Positions 17,701-25,684 of a DNA stretch of 40,232 bases are shown here, one piece after another. A program made the position numbers and the translations under genes. The DNA is taken from positions 1-40,232 of the forward strand of contig CAMNQO010000002.1 in the NCBI GenBank assembly GCA_946549475.1. Direction: 5' to 3'. Positions within the stretch are counted from its first letter, which is position 1. Every line of letters starts with the position of its first letter. The DNA is from an uncultured Bacteroidales bacterium. Its GTDB lineage: Bacteria > Bacteroidota > Bacteroidia > Bacteroidales > UBA932. The notes beneath the pieces were generated by a model. That model saw nothing but the letters and a program-made list of their open reading frames with translations, did not search any database and was not told the origin of the DNA.

Positions 17701-19610
17701 ACCAATTGACCGGTACGGTGGGCTGGCAGGGAGAGGGCATCGTCTCCCGCATCGAGAACGGCAGCGTGACGATGACTTCCTGTACGCTGAGCGGCAACAG
17801 TGCTGCCGGAGGCTCTTACGGAGTCATCCGCCTGACGGGTGACAAAGCCGCCCTGACCCTGCGGGGCTGTACCGTCGAGGGCAATTCTTCCGCCAGTGCG
17901 ACGGCCGACGGCGGAGCCTTGTATTTCGGAGCGGGCAGCCTCACCGTCACATCCTCGGACGGCACGCCTTCCGGTACGAAGAGTCTCATCCGTGCCAATA
18001 CCGGCGGCAGCGGCCGGGGGTACGGCCTGTATGTCGCGTCCGAACTGACACCGTCCTTGTCCTATTGCACCTTCGATGCACAGAACGCTGCCGGTGTGGT
18101 GTCTCCGACGAGCGGGTCCGCCATCTATTATGCGGGCGAGACCGGCAGCGAATCGCTTTCCATGACCGGCTGCGAGGTCAAAAATTTCAACCGCGCCACC
18201 AACAGCAGCCTGTGGTGGACCAACCTGCTGGATGCGGACAGCCATACGGCGGCTTCCACCCTGTCTTTCTCCGGCTGTACATTCAGCGGGCATACGGTCT
18301 CGGGCAACGGCGGCGTGTTCAACTATCCCTATGGAACACCCTTCACCCTCTCGTCCCTTGACGGCTGTACCTTTACCGGCAACAGCGCCACGGGCAACGG
18401 CGGGGCCATCTACACCGAACAGGATATCGACGCGACGGGCTGTACCTTCTCTTCCAACACGGCCTCCGGCAACGGCGGTGCCCTCTATATGGATATGGAT
18501 GTAAGCGACTATGGCAGCGGGCACGAAGGGTTTGCGAAGCATTCCGTCACATCGGACGATGCCACCTTCTCGGGCAACGGCGCCGTGTGCGGCGGAGCCG
18601 TCTATGTCGCGTCCGGCCGCTATTTCGCGAATGGGGCGACTTATACCTCCAATACGGCTTCGCACGCGGAAGATTCCGGCGGTGCCGTGCTTGTCTCGGG
18701 CAGTGCCTCGCAGGCGACCTTTGACGCTTGTACTTTCACGGGCAACCGGGCGGACTCCGGCAAAGGCGGAGCCTTGCGGCAGAATGAGGGTGTCGTCAAG
18801 ATCAACGCCTGCACCTTCAGCGGAAATTATGCCGCAGCCCGTGGCTCGTGCTTCTATGGTACAGGCTGGGGCTTTGCCTATATGAACAACAGCAAGTTTG
18901 TCGGCAACTCCCTGGGAAGCGGATTCGGCAGTGCCATCTTCTTCTCGGGTTTCGGCTGGATTTTCGGCCACAGCCTGCTGGTGGCGGACAATACGGCGAC
19001 CGTCAACGACTCTCCCGTTTCCGGCTCGGGCCGCCTGCTGCTGGTCAACTGCACCTTCCTGAGCAAACTGCGAAATGCCGCCAGCGGCATCCTGCGTTTT
19101 GAAAACAGTTATGGCAAGATCTATCATTCCATCCTGCTGCCGACCGATGACGCTTCGTGCCGTTATTCGCTGAATCTGGTAAACAAGAGAACCGGCGATT
19201 ATCTGCAGACCTATTATTCCGTGCTGGATGATGTGAGCGACACGCCCTCGATGTATTCGGGCGGCAGCAACGATGTGAGCGGAAAGCGCCCTTCCGACCT
19301 GGACGGCTGGTCGTGGAACGCCACGGACAAGATGTATGCCTGGAACGGCAGCGTGAGCGGCTATACCAATTATGCGTCGCTGGATGCCCTGTGGTCGGCT
19401 GTCGCCGCTTCTTTCGCACATTATGAAGCGATTCCGTCGCCGACCGGCAGCCCCGATTATTATTTCTTCCAGTCGGCGGCGGCTCAAGACGGCGGGATGG
19501 CGAAGACCTTTCTCGACTGGCTGGACAACGATTGCGGCGGGCGCAATAAGGACATTCTGGGACAGATGCGCCAGGATGGCAAGAACTATCCCGGCTGCCG
19601 CGCATTTTGA
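14730..19610 (+). CDS. Giant Pmp-like right-handed beta-helix lipoprotein 2 with fimbrillin-like domain
   Basis: A paralogue of the preceding gene, 1,626 residues from the ATG at 14730. That start gives MHNTYHQKKR plus a hydrophobic segment ending VSCQFFSC; upstream ATGs at 14661 and 14706 would overlap the previous gene. The lipobox is followed by ATKEALSE. Residues about 130-370 are fimbrillin-like (WNAGDRIKIYY, YYYAFYPVG). A beta-helix starts near Trp372 (GATWENALN, LGGYP), with about two dozen coils such as CTFTGNSATGNGGAIYT and CTFSSNTASGNGGALYM. The C-terminus (GKNYPGCRAF) is a degenerate version of the PGSY tail seen in the neighbours. It starts 13 bases after its paralogue, so both are likely co-expressed. 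Function is unknown; an adhesive or ligand-presenting surface fibre is inferred. Confidence 0.88.
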   Translation: MHNTYHQKKRVEPCLRMLAALAVSCQFFSCATKEALSETQPSSEAPAAVGGDSETQQPGPLEPGGDYISPDHFHLVRVELEACSDADAVPDASPAYLPGSKVSLAAREEALDETVALSGADPLTGGADDTKTALDGSNNILWNAGDRIKIYYTSGASNWTQGTVKHGGSADSTIDGWVNEEDAYYYAFYPVGITTSVTYDGDATYPHGAFTVTVPTEQDGAFANCHIAVGKASKSGRQFAFSNVGSYLKMEVADLEATSITVRSLVTTDRIAGTFTAAFADAAGTLGDISVDESSCSGEITVTLPSGRTQTTTVYVAVLPGATFSKGFLLRYNYSDGITRPSYVYENTSGRTVARRKILNCGSLDSRIVTDWFFRSDGTKTDPKTKGNGATWENALNATGLANLLEPETDPDLLLAQAARLDGASLHFAKGTFVTPSQITFEAAAYAEPVNLRLLGGYPTTLTGTSTSGRGTGDHETVLSGAGTHRIFKLGSQTAWSLDNFKMTGAYVTEGDGGCFMLDGTSPADCSLSLTEVWFYENETVNQQSTRLGSGAAVCLGKGTLTAAGCTFEKGSGRNGGGIMVYDQTGANNAVAYIRDCLFTDNAAVSNCGGGFSANGGRVSLDRCTFTGNRSTVFGGAVHWDADRSVNSSLTIRDCIFTSNVSDNGNGTDGQGGALSVQTGTVTLTGSTFTGNRAGDDGALVGGAVWVQGTLDASDVTFTGNHACGDGGAICVSAAGSLTLSGTNRFEGNYCTSSVNAQGNTVHAWGGAICTRGTTQITGATTFYNNYTFKQAGAISFASGTLTIQNDGTARPLFDRNHTAISWSSGDGIAGVNGGAVGIYATSGTAILTGCDFDANYHPSDFINITSEGGAMAVVQNSATDLNLTVTDCNFTNTYSGTSTLNNYASATARNGGALVLEVAATNAGSISFSSCRFTDNRANNVGGVTTHKRGTVSFSDCTFTGNKAPGYSAVHHINNAAASASFSNCPMTGNQLTGTVGWQGEGIVSRIENGSVTMTSCTLSGNSAAGGSYGVIRLTGDKAALTLRGCTVEGNSSASATADGGALYFGAGSLTVTSSDGTPSGTKSLIRANTGGSGRGYGLYVASELTPSLSYCTFDAQNAAGVVSPTSGSAIYYAGETGSESLSMTGCEVKNFNRATNSSLWWTNLLDADSHTAASTLSFSGCTFSGHTVSGNGGVFNYPYGTPFTLSSLDGCTFTGNSATGNGGAIYTEQDIDATGCTFSSNTASGNGGALYMDMDVSDYGSGHEGFAKHSVTSDDATFSGNGAVCGGAVYVASGRYFANGATYTSNTASHAEDSGGAVLVSGSASQATFDACTFTGNRADSGKGGALRQNEGVVKINACTFSGNYAAARGSCFYGTGWGFAYMNNSKFVGNSLGSGFGSAIFFSGFGWIFGHSLLVADNTATVNDSPVSGSGRLLLVNCTFLSKLRNAASGILRFENSYGKIYHSILLPTDDASCRYSLNLVNKRTGDYLQTYYSVLDDVSDTPSMYSGGSNDVSGKRPSDLDGWSWNATDKMYAWNGSVSGYTNYASLDALWSAVAASFAHYEAIPSPTGSPDYYFFQSAAAQDGGMAKTFLDWLDNDCGGRNKDILGQMRQDGKNYPGCRAF
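14786..14830 (+). repeat. 45-bp perfect direct repeat, copy B (signal/lipobox region)
   Basis: Identical to 9301-9345. Both copies are in the same frame and direction, about 5.5 kb apart. Recombination between them would delete most of the first giant gene and leave an intact in-frame hybrid. Confidence 0.95.
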
Positions 19611-19636
19611 TGTTTCAGGCCTTTTGTGTAACTTTA
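19606..19636 (+). promoter_or_regulatory. Candidate Bacteroidetes promoter for GDPD2-SusC2-SusD2
   Basis: A -33 TTTG at 19606-19609 is followed by a 19-base spacer and TAACTTTA at 19629-19636, which differs from the TAnnTTTG -7 consensus only in the last base. The -33 lies over the stop codon region of the second giant gene. The predicted start of transcription would be about 20 bases before the GDPD2 ATG at 19661. Confidence 0.5.
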
Positions 19637-19660
19637 TGAACTCCAAAATTGACTAACGAT

Positions 19661-20872
19661 ATGAAAAAACGATTTTTCATCGCGCTGGCGGCCGTGACAG
19701 GGCTTTGCTCCCTGCTTTCCTGCCAGAAGGAAGACGACCTCGACCTGAGTCCGAGAGTGGTCTGTCTGGCCGGTACGGCAGGCTCGGCGATGCTCGGTGA
19801 GAGCATTACCGTCAGCGCTGCCAACATTTCCCCCTCGACGGTCATGACCGTCAAGTTCGGCAAGGAGAAAGTGCTGACGCGGACCGGTCCCGGCTCCGTT
19901 TCCTACACTTTTACAGGCAGCGGACTGAAGTCCATCCGCGTGACGACGAGTCCCGAAGAGGTGCAGAAGACCGTCTGGCTGGTGGAAGTCAAGGCGCTGG
20001 AGTCCATCCAGATGCTGGCCAAAAGGCTCAAGGCCGACCCCGACCTCTGTCTGGTGATGTGCCACCGGGCCAATTCTTCCGACTGGTCCATTCCGGAAAA
20101 TTCCCTTTCGGCCATCAACAAATGCATCGAGGACAAGGTGGACATCGTGGAGAACGACCTCTACACGACCAAGGACGGCGTGCTGGTGGTCTCCCACGAC
20201 GCCAACATCAACCGTGAGACCAACGGCTCGGGCGAAATCAAGAATCTGACCCTCGCCCAGATCAAGTCCTATTTCCTCAAGGACCGCAACGGCCGGGTGA
20301 CGACCGAGAAGATGCTGACCTTCGACGAGTATCTGGATGCCTGCAACGGCAAGATATACATCGATGTGGACCTCGGCGACCGGGATGCCAGCGTGACGGC
20401 CGTGGTCAATGCCATCACCCGCAAGGGCATGATCCAGCAATGCCTGGTCTATTGCAACAGTGTGGACAAGATCAAGGAAGCCTATGCGGCCAATCCCGAG
20501 TGCAATGTCTATTGCTGGACCAATGCGACCAATCGCAACGCCATGCTCGAAGGCGGCATCGCGGGCAATACCTATTTCACACAGTGCTCCTACTTCCCCC
20601 AGAAGGCTTCCACTTCCGCCAACGGAGCGCCCAGCACGAGTTCCTGCACCAATTCGTCCTGGGTGGCCGAATCGGCGGCCGCCGGCACCATCACGACGGT
20701 CAACGCCATCTATACGATGGATCCCAACACATTCTGGCCAAAAGACTTCAAGGTGGCGCAGGTCGAGGAGATTTTCAGTTACTTCCCGTCCTGCCAGTGC
20801 ATCCATGTCGATACCGGAGCCGAAGCCCGGGCCGCGCTCCAGGCTTATGGCAAGCATGTGACCGACCGATAA
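19661..20872 (+). CDS. Glycerophosphodiester phosphodiesterase (GDPD) family lipoprotein 2
   Basis: This 403-residue lipoprotein starts MKKRFFIALAAV and has the lipobox LCSLLSC. The residues after Cys, QKEDDLD, closely match the acidic surface-export signal known from Bacteroidetes. An Ig/PKD-like domain fills about residues 28-110 (ITVSAANISPSTVMTVKFG). The GDPD barrel follows with His135 (CHRAN), the E-N pair in IPENS, Glu164 and Asp166 (VENDLYTTKDG) and His179-Asp180 (VSHDAN), so the metal and catalytic residues look complete. It is clearly diverged from GDPD1 (different N-terminal architecture, END versus ELD), so it is not a recent copy. It is placed 50 bases after the giant beta-helix gene and 22 before the second SusC, behind a candidate promoter. 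Substrate unknown. Confidence 0.9.
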   Translation: MKKRFFIALAAVTGLCSLLSCQKEDDLDLSPRVVCLAGTAGSAMLGESITVSAANISPSTVMTVKFGKEKVLTRTGPGSVSYTFTGSGLKSIRVTTSPEEVQKTVWLVEVKALESIQMLAKRLKADPDLCLVMCHRANSSDWSIPENSLSAINKCIEDKVDIVENDLYTTKDGVLVVSHDANINRETNGSGEIKNLTLAQIKSYFLKDRNGRVTTEKMLTFDEYLDACNGKIYIDVDLGDRDASVTAVVNAITRKGMIQQCLVYCNSVDKIKEAYAANPECNVYCWTNATNRNAMLEGGIAGNTYFTQCSYFPQKASTSANGAPSTSSCTNSSWVAESAAAGTITTVNAIYTMDPNTFWPKDFKVAQVEEIFSYFPSCQCIHVDTGAEARAALQAYGKHVTDR

Positions 20873-20894
20873 ATACCCAAAACAACCGTTGAAT

Positions 20895-23861
20895 ATGAAA
20901 TACTGTTCCAAGTTTTTCCTCGTTTTCCTTTTCCTGCTGGCCGGGGGTGCGCTGTCGGCGCAGACGGCCGGCGAGTTTACGGGGACGGTGGTGGACCAGG
21001 GCGGAGAGCCTGTCATCGGGGCTTCCGTCTTCATCCAGGGGACCCAGTCCGGTGCCATTACCGACCTCGACGGAAAATTCGCCCTCCGCATCGAACGCGG
21101 AAAGAATGTCGTCATCTCCTATATCGGCTTTGAGGACAAAGTCATCAATTTCCAGGGTCAGAAGGACCTGCGCATCGTCTTGGCCAGTTCTACCACCGCG
21201 CTGGACGAAGTGGTGGTCGTGGGTTACGGCTCGATGAAGAAGAAGGAGATGACCTCCGCCATTTCCCATGTCTCCTCCAAAGACCTCAATCAGGTATCCT
21301 CCCTCGATTCGCGCATGCTCCTGCAAGGCAAGGTCTCCGGCGTGAGCGTGGACAACAGCCAGATGGCCGACCCCAACCAGCAGGGCAGCATCCAGATCCG
21401 CGGCGTGGCCTCCCGTCAGGCCGGAACGGGCCCCCTGTATGTGATTGACGGTGTCCCCGGCGGTGATATGACCAACATCAATCCGGCGGATATCGAGTCC
21501 ATCGATGTGCTCAAGGACGGTGCGGCCTCCGCCATCTACGGTACGCGCGGCGGCAACGGCGTCATCCTCGTCAATCTCAAGAAGGGCTCCCGGGACGGTT
21601 CCGTCCATACCCAGTACAGCGGCTCCTTCACCCTCAACCAGCCCAAACGGGAATTGCAGATGCTCTCGGCCAGGCAGTACCGGGCCTACCGCTGCATCGA
21701 CAATCCCCTCGCTGATTTCGGCGCGAGTACGGACTGGTTCAAGGAATCGACCCGTACCGGTATGGCACACATGCACACCCTGACCGTGTCGGGCGGCAAT
21801 GCCAAGACCAACTACCGCGTGACGGCGGACTACCGCTATGCTACCGGTATCGACCTGCGTTCGGACCGCCGTGAATACGGCGCCCGCGCCATGGCGGGCC
21901 ATACTACCAAGAGCGGCCTCTTCTCCTTTACGGCCAGCATCACGCCCCGTATCATCAAGAAGAACAATTCGGTCGGCTTCGGCGCCATTCTTGAGAACAA
22001 CCCGACCTACCCCGTCCGTGACGATTCCTCGGCCAACGGCTATTATCTCTTTGCTTCCGGCGTGACGGGCTCCAATCTCGTGGAAAGGGCCACCCAGGTC
22101 ATCGATTTCGACCAGGTCCGCCTGCTGGAAATGAGCGGCAGCGCCAAAATCAACCTCCTGCCCCTCTTTACCCCGGACCATCCGGACTTTGAACTCAATT
22201 CCCTGCTGACGGTCTCCGACCACATCACGGACAAGTTCAACAACCAGTATGCCCCGTCCACCTATTCCGGCCAGATCAACGGCGGTACGACAGGCTACGC
22301 CTACAAATCTTCGTCCGCCTCCCAGTTGGTCAACCTGGAGTGGGTGACCAATTTCTCGATGAAACTGGCTGACCACCGCATGCGCCTGATGGCGGGCTAT
22401 TCCTACGCCTATGAGGTCTCGGAAGGATTTTCCGCCAACAATACCAATTTTACCACGGACGCCACCCTCTACAACAATATCGGTGAGGGAGCCCTCGCCG
22501 GCGAAGACGGCAAGGTGCTGATGTCCTCCTCCAAGTCGGACAACACCCTCATCTCTTTCTTCGCCCGTGTCAACTACGACTGGAAGGAGCGTTACCTGCT
22601 TTCGCTCTCCATCCGCCACGAGGGGTCTTCGCGCTTCGGCGCCAACCACAAATGGGGCAATTTCCCCGCCGTGTCCGTGGGCTGGCGTCTGTCCGACGAG
22701 CCTTTCTTCGCCTTTGCCTCCGGCGTGGTGGACGACCTGAAACTGCGGTATGACTTCGGCGTCACGGGCAACCAGGACATCGGCAACTATCTCTCCCTGT
22801 CCACCTACCGTTCTTTCGGTTATTGGCAGTATGAGGGACAGCGTTTCCATGTCTGGGGCCCCTCCGGCAATGTCAATCCCGACCTCCGCTGGGAAAAGGG
22901 CTACAACCAGAATGTGGGTATCGATTTCAGTTTCTGGCAGTACCGCATCACGGGCAGCCTCAACTATTTCAACCGTCATCAGGTGGATCTGCTCGGGACC
23001 TATGACGTGGCCGTTCCGCCCAACATCTCCTCGACCATCACGGCCAATGTGGGCTCGATGCGCAACCAGGGCGTGGAACTGGACCTGACGGTCAATCCTG
23101 TCCGGACGGATGATTTCAACTGGTCCTTCACCCTCATTGGTGCGACCTCCGACAACAAGTTCGAGAGTTTCTCCAACGATGTATTCAAAGGGCAGAGTTA
23201 TGTCTCCCTCTGTTCGATGTCCAACCCCAACAACCCGGGCTATCTGCAGCGGCTGGAGGAAGGGCAGCGCGTGGGCAATTACTATACCTACCGCTATGCC
23301 GGCGTGGATACGCACGGAGACTGGCTCATCTATTCCGCCGACGGCCACATCATCCCCATCGCAAAGGGGACGGATGCCGACAAGGCGGTCACGGGAAACG
23401 GTCTGCCCTGGTTTACCGGCTCGCTGACCAACAATCTCCGCTACAAGGAGTTCGACTTGAGCATTTCCCTGCGGACGGCCCTCGGCTTCGAGATTTTCAA
23501 TGTCCACGATTTTTATTACGGCCTCCAGAGCATGACGACCAATGTGATGCGTTCCGCCTATGCCAGGAATGCAAAGGTGACGACGGGCCGCAATGTCCTG
23601 ACGGACTATTTCATCGAGCCGGGCGACTACCTCAAACTCGACCAGATCAGTCTCGGATGGACGCACAATTTCGATATGAAGTTTATCGAGAAACTCCGCG
23701 TGTTCGTCACGGCCTCCAATATCTATACGCTGACGAAGTTCACGGGCATCGACCCTTCGGTCTATCCGGTCAACGGGATGACGCCGGGCACCTTCGGCGG
23801 CAGCATTTCGTATTATCCTTCCGCCTTCCAGTTTGTGTTTGGCGTACAGGTCGGTTTCTAA
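20895..23861 (+). CDS. SusC-family TonB-dependent outer-membrane receptor 2
   Basis: A complete 988-residue SusC. Signal peptide about residues 1-22 (MKYCSKFFLV...GALSA|QTAG). A carboxypeptidase-regulatory-like domain covers about 27-105 (FTGTVVDQGGEPVIGASVFI, TDLDGKFAL), then a DEVVVVGYG segment and the plug domain (GKVSGVSV, IQIRGVAS, PLYVIDGVPG, DVLKDGAASAIYGTRGGNGV). The C-terminal barrel ends in FVFGVQVGF. It lacks the STN domain seen in the receptor at 37003, so it is probably not directly coupled to a FecR/sigma pair. Start at 20895 is chosen because the codon six bases upstream is TTG and adds nothing. The SusD partner follows after 17 bases. Confidence 0.95.
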   Translation: MKYCSKFFLVFLFLLAGGALSAQTAGEFTGTVVDQGGEPVIGASVFIQGTQSGAITDLDGKFALRIERGKNVVISYIGFEDKVINFQGQKDLRIVLASSTTALDEVVVVGYGSMKKKEMTSAISHVSSKDLNQVSSLDSRMLLQGKVSGVSVDNSQMADPNQQGSIQIRGVASRQAGTGPLYVIDGVPGGDMTNINPADIESIDVLKDGAASAIYGTRGGNGVILVNLKKGSRDGSVHTQYSGSFTLNQPKRELQMLSARQYRAYRCIDNPLADFGASTDWFKESTRTGMAHMHTLTVSGGNAKTNYRVTADYRYATGIDLRSDRREYGARAMAGHTTKSGLFSFTASITPRIIKKNNSVGFGAILENNPTYPVRDDSSANGYYLFASGVTGSNLVERATQVIDFDQVRLLEMSGSAKINLLPLFTPDHPDFELNSLLTVSDHITDKFNNQYAPSTYSGQINGGTTGYAYKSSSASQLVNLEWVTNFSMKLADHRMRLMAGYSYAYEVSEGFSANNTNFTTDATLYNNIGEGALAGEDGKVLMSSSKSDNTLISFFARVNYDWKERYLLSLSIRHEGSSRFGANHKWGNFPAVSVGWRLSDEPFFAFASGVVDDLKLRYDFGVTGNQDIGNYLSLSTYRSFGYWQYEGQRFHVWGPSGNVNPDLRWEKGYNQNVGIDFSFWQYRITGSLNYFNRHQVDLLGTYDVAVPPNISSTITANVGSMRNQGVELDLTVNPVRTDDFNWSFTLIGATSDNKFESFSNDVFKGQSYVSLCSMSNPNNPGYLQRLEEGQRVGNYYTYRYAGVDTHGDWLIYSADGHIIPIAKGTDADKAVTGNGLPWFTGSLTNNLRYKEFDLSISLRTALGFEIFNVHDFYYGLQSMTTNVMRSAYARNAKVTTGRNVLTDYFIEPGDYLKLDQISLGWTHNFDMKFIEKLRVFVTASNIYTLTKFTGIDPSVYPVNGMTPGTFGGSISYYPSAFQFVFGVQVGF

Positions 23862-23863
23862 AA

Positions 23864-23870
23864 AAGGAGG
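23864..23870 (+). promoter_or_regulatory. Strong Shine-Dalgarno for SusD2
   Basis: AAGGAGG lies eight bases before the ATG at 23879. Such a perfect Shine-Dalgarno site is unusual in Bacteroidetes, where initiation relies mostly on A-rich, unstructured leaders, and it fixes the SusD2 start. Confidence 0.75.
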
Positions 23871-23878
23871 ATTATTCT

Positions 23879-25672
23879 ATGAAAAAGACATACAAAGCAT
23901 TTGTTGCGGGCATCCTGTCGCTGGCGGGCGTGTTTTCCTGTACCAATCTGGACGAGAATGTCTATTCGTCCCTGATGTCCGCCAACTATTATCAGAAGCG
24001 CACCGATGTCATCAAGGCGGTCTTCCGTCCTTTCGAGCATTTCTTTGAGTCCGTGCAGCGCTATATGCCGATGCAGGAATATCCCGCCGATGTCTTCATG
24101 ACACCGCAGATGGATTCCTTCGGCTGGTGGGACGGCGGCAAGTGGTCCGACTGGCACACCCACAGTTGGCAGGATATTTCCGGCGACCTCGTGGAAAACC
24201 ACATCGGAGATGTCTGGACCAATACCTATCAGGGTATCGCCCAGTGCAACCTGGTGCTGGACGACATCCTGAGTCTGGACCACGCTAAATTTCCCGAGAT
24301 TTCAGACACGGAATGGGCGGCATTCGAGGCCCAGTTGCGCACGATGCGGGCCTACGCCTATTGGAAACTGCTGAACTTGTTCCGCAACTGCCAACTCATC
24401 ACTTCGTCTTCCACCGAGGAGAATGAGAAAGTGGAGCGCCGCAAGCAGGTATCGCCGCAAGTGCTGTATGATTTCATCGAGAGCGAATTGCTGGACTGCC
24501 TGAACCTTCTTCCGAACAAAGTAGGCAGCGGCGGTCCCGGCATCTGGCAGGGCCAGTTTACCAAGGCGGCGGCCGCCACCATCCTGGTCCGTCTGTATCT
24601 CAATACGGAAGCCTGGATGGGCTATCCGGCCTGGGACAAGTGCGAGACGATGTGCGACCGCATCCTGGGTGGCGAATTTGGGACTTATACCCTCGCCGAG
24701 AATTGGTATGCGCCCTATGACTGGAACAACGAGGAGTGTACGGAAGTCATCTTCGGTTACCCGGCCTCCTACGGTACCTCCTCCTGGCACATGCAGAATA
24801 ACTACCGTACCATCTACGGCCGCGGGTTGCCTTACAATTCCCAGGCCTATCTGGAAATCACGCAGGATGGTGCCCGCAACCCCAAGTGGCATCTGTCTCC
24901 CTCCTATGACAACAATGCCAGCCGCCGCCTGTTCAGCGGTCCTCCCTACAACTACAGACTCGGCTGTCCGACGCAGAAGTTCCTGAAATATCCGGGCGAT
25001 GTGCGCTACAAGCAGTACAAGAATCTTTCTTTCAATACCCGCGAGGGGATGTTCTTCCTCGAGGGTCCTGTCATCGACAAGGACGGCAACCGGGCCAAGG
25101 CGCACGCGGGCTATGATCTCTATCTGCTCGACCAGTGCGGCGGTTTTATGGCCGGTGCGCCGACGGGGACCATCACGGATGCTTCCCGTGCGGAATCCAC
25201 CCTCTTCAACGGGGATATGAACTCCGGCCTGTATTGTGTCAAATATCCGTTCTATCCTTATTCGGGCGACTATTTCAACGAGTCGGACTACACCGATATG
25301 CGGCTGACGGAGATTGTCTATTCCAAGGCCGAGTGCCGCTATCGTGCCGGGGATGTCAACGGGGCGGGTGCCCTGCTCAACTCCGTGCGCAAGCGCAACT
25401 ATGCTTCTTTTACCTCGAACATTGCCTATGCCGGCTCTGACGGGGGGACGGTCATTCTCGATGATCAGGAGTTCATCGACGAGTGGATGCGGGAATTTAT
25501 CTTCGAGGGACGCCGGCGCGACGACCTCATCCGCTGGGACCGTTTTGAAGAGGCCTGGTGGGACAAGCCGGCTGATGCCGACAAGCACAAGCGCATCTAT
25601 CCCTTGAGCAAGTCCATCCTGGAACTCAACCCCTATCTGGTACAGAATCCCGGTTATCCTTCCGCTCGATAA
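23879..25672 (+). CDS. SusD/RagB-family outer-membrane lipoprotein 2
   Basis: This 597-residue lipoprotein (MKKTYKAFVAGILSLAGVFSC, Cys about 21, then TNLDEN) is long for the family. The N-terminal part contains helices typical of SusD (QLRTMRAYAYWKLLNLFRNC near residue 150). The C-terminal signature DEWMREFIFEGRRRDDLIRW and the end LNPYLVQNPGYPS identify the family. It is aromatic-rich near residues 75-100 (FGWWDGGKWSDWHTHSW), which could be a carbohydrate or headgroup-binding face; that is inference. It is the partner of the SusC encoded 17 bases upstream and is preceded by an unusually good Shine-Dalgarno site. It shares little obvious similarity with SusD1 beyond the family signatures, suggesting a different ligand or a different part of the same ligand. 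Confidence 0.95.
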   Translation: MKKTYKAFVAGILSLAGVFSCTNLDENVYSSLMSANYYQKRTDVIKAVFRPFEHFFESVQRYMPMQEYPADVFMTPQMDSFGWWDGGKWSDWHTHSWQDISGDLVENHIGDVWTNTYQGIAQCNLVLDDILSLDHAKFPEISDTEWAAFEAQLRTMRAYAYWKLLNLFRNCQLITSSSTEENEKVERRKQVSPQVLYDFIESELLDCLNLLPNKVGSGGPGIWQGQFTKAAAATILVRLYLNTEAWMGYPAWDKCETMCDRILGGEFGTYTLAENWYAPYDWNNEECTEVIFGYPASYGTSSWHMQNNYRTIYGRGLPYNSQAYLEITQDGARNPKWHLSPSYDNNASRRLFSGPPYNYRLGCPTQKFLKYPGDVRYKQYKNLSFNTREGMFFLEGPVIDKDGNRAKAHAGYDLYLLDQCGGFMAGAPTGTITDASRAESTLFNGDMNSGLYCVKYPFYPYSGDYFNESDYTDMRLTEIVYSKAECRYRAGDVNGAGALLNSVRKRNYASFTSNIAYAGSDGGTVILDDQEFIDEWMREFIFEGRRRDDLIRWDRFEEAWWDKPADADKHKRIYPLSKSILELNPYLVQNPGYPSAR

Positions 25673-25684
25673 AATTTGTGAAGT

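Noticed and set aside
11600-18800. Repeated short DNA words (for example TGTACCTTCACCGGCAA) that look like a repeat array or CRISPR
   Set aside because: They are coding, in frame, unevenly spaced and degenerate, and translate to the CTFTGN coil motif. No constant repeat/spacer pattern and no cas genes.
9260-19610. Type V autotransporter or type IX secretion cargo
   Set aside because: No C-terminal 12-strand barrel with terminal Phe and no T9SS-type CTD; both proteins have lipoprotein signals instead.
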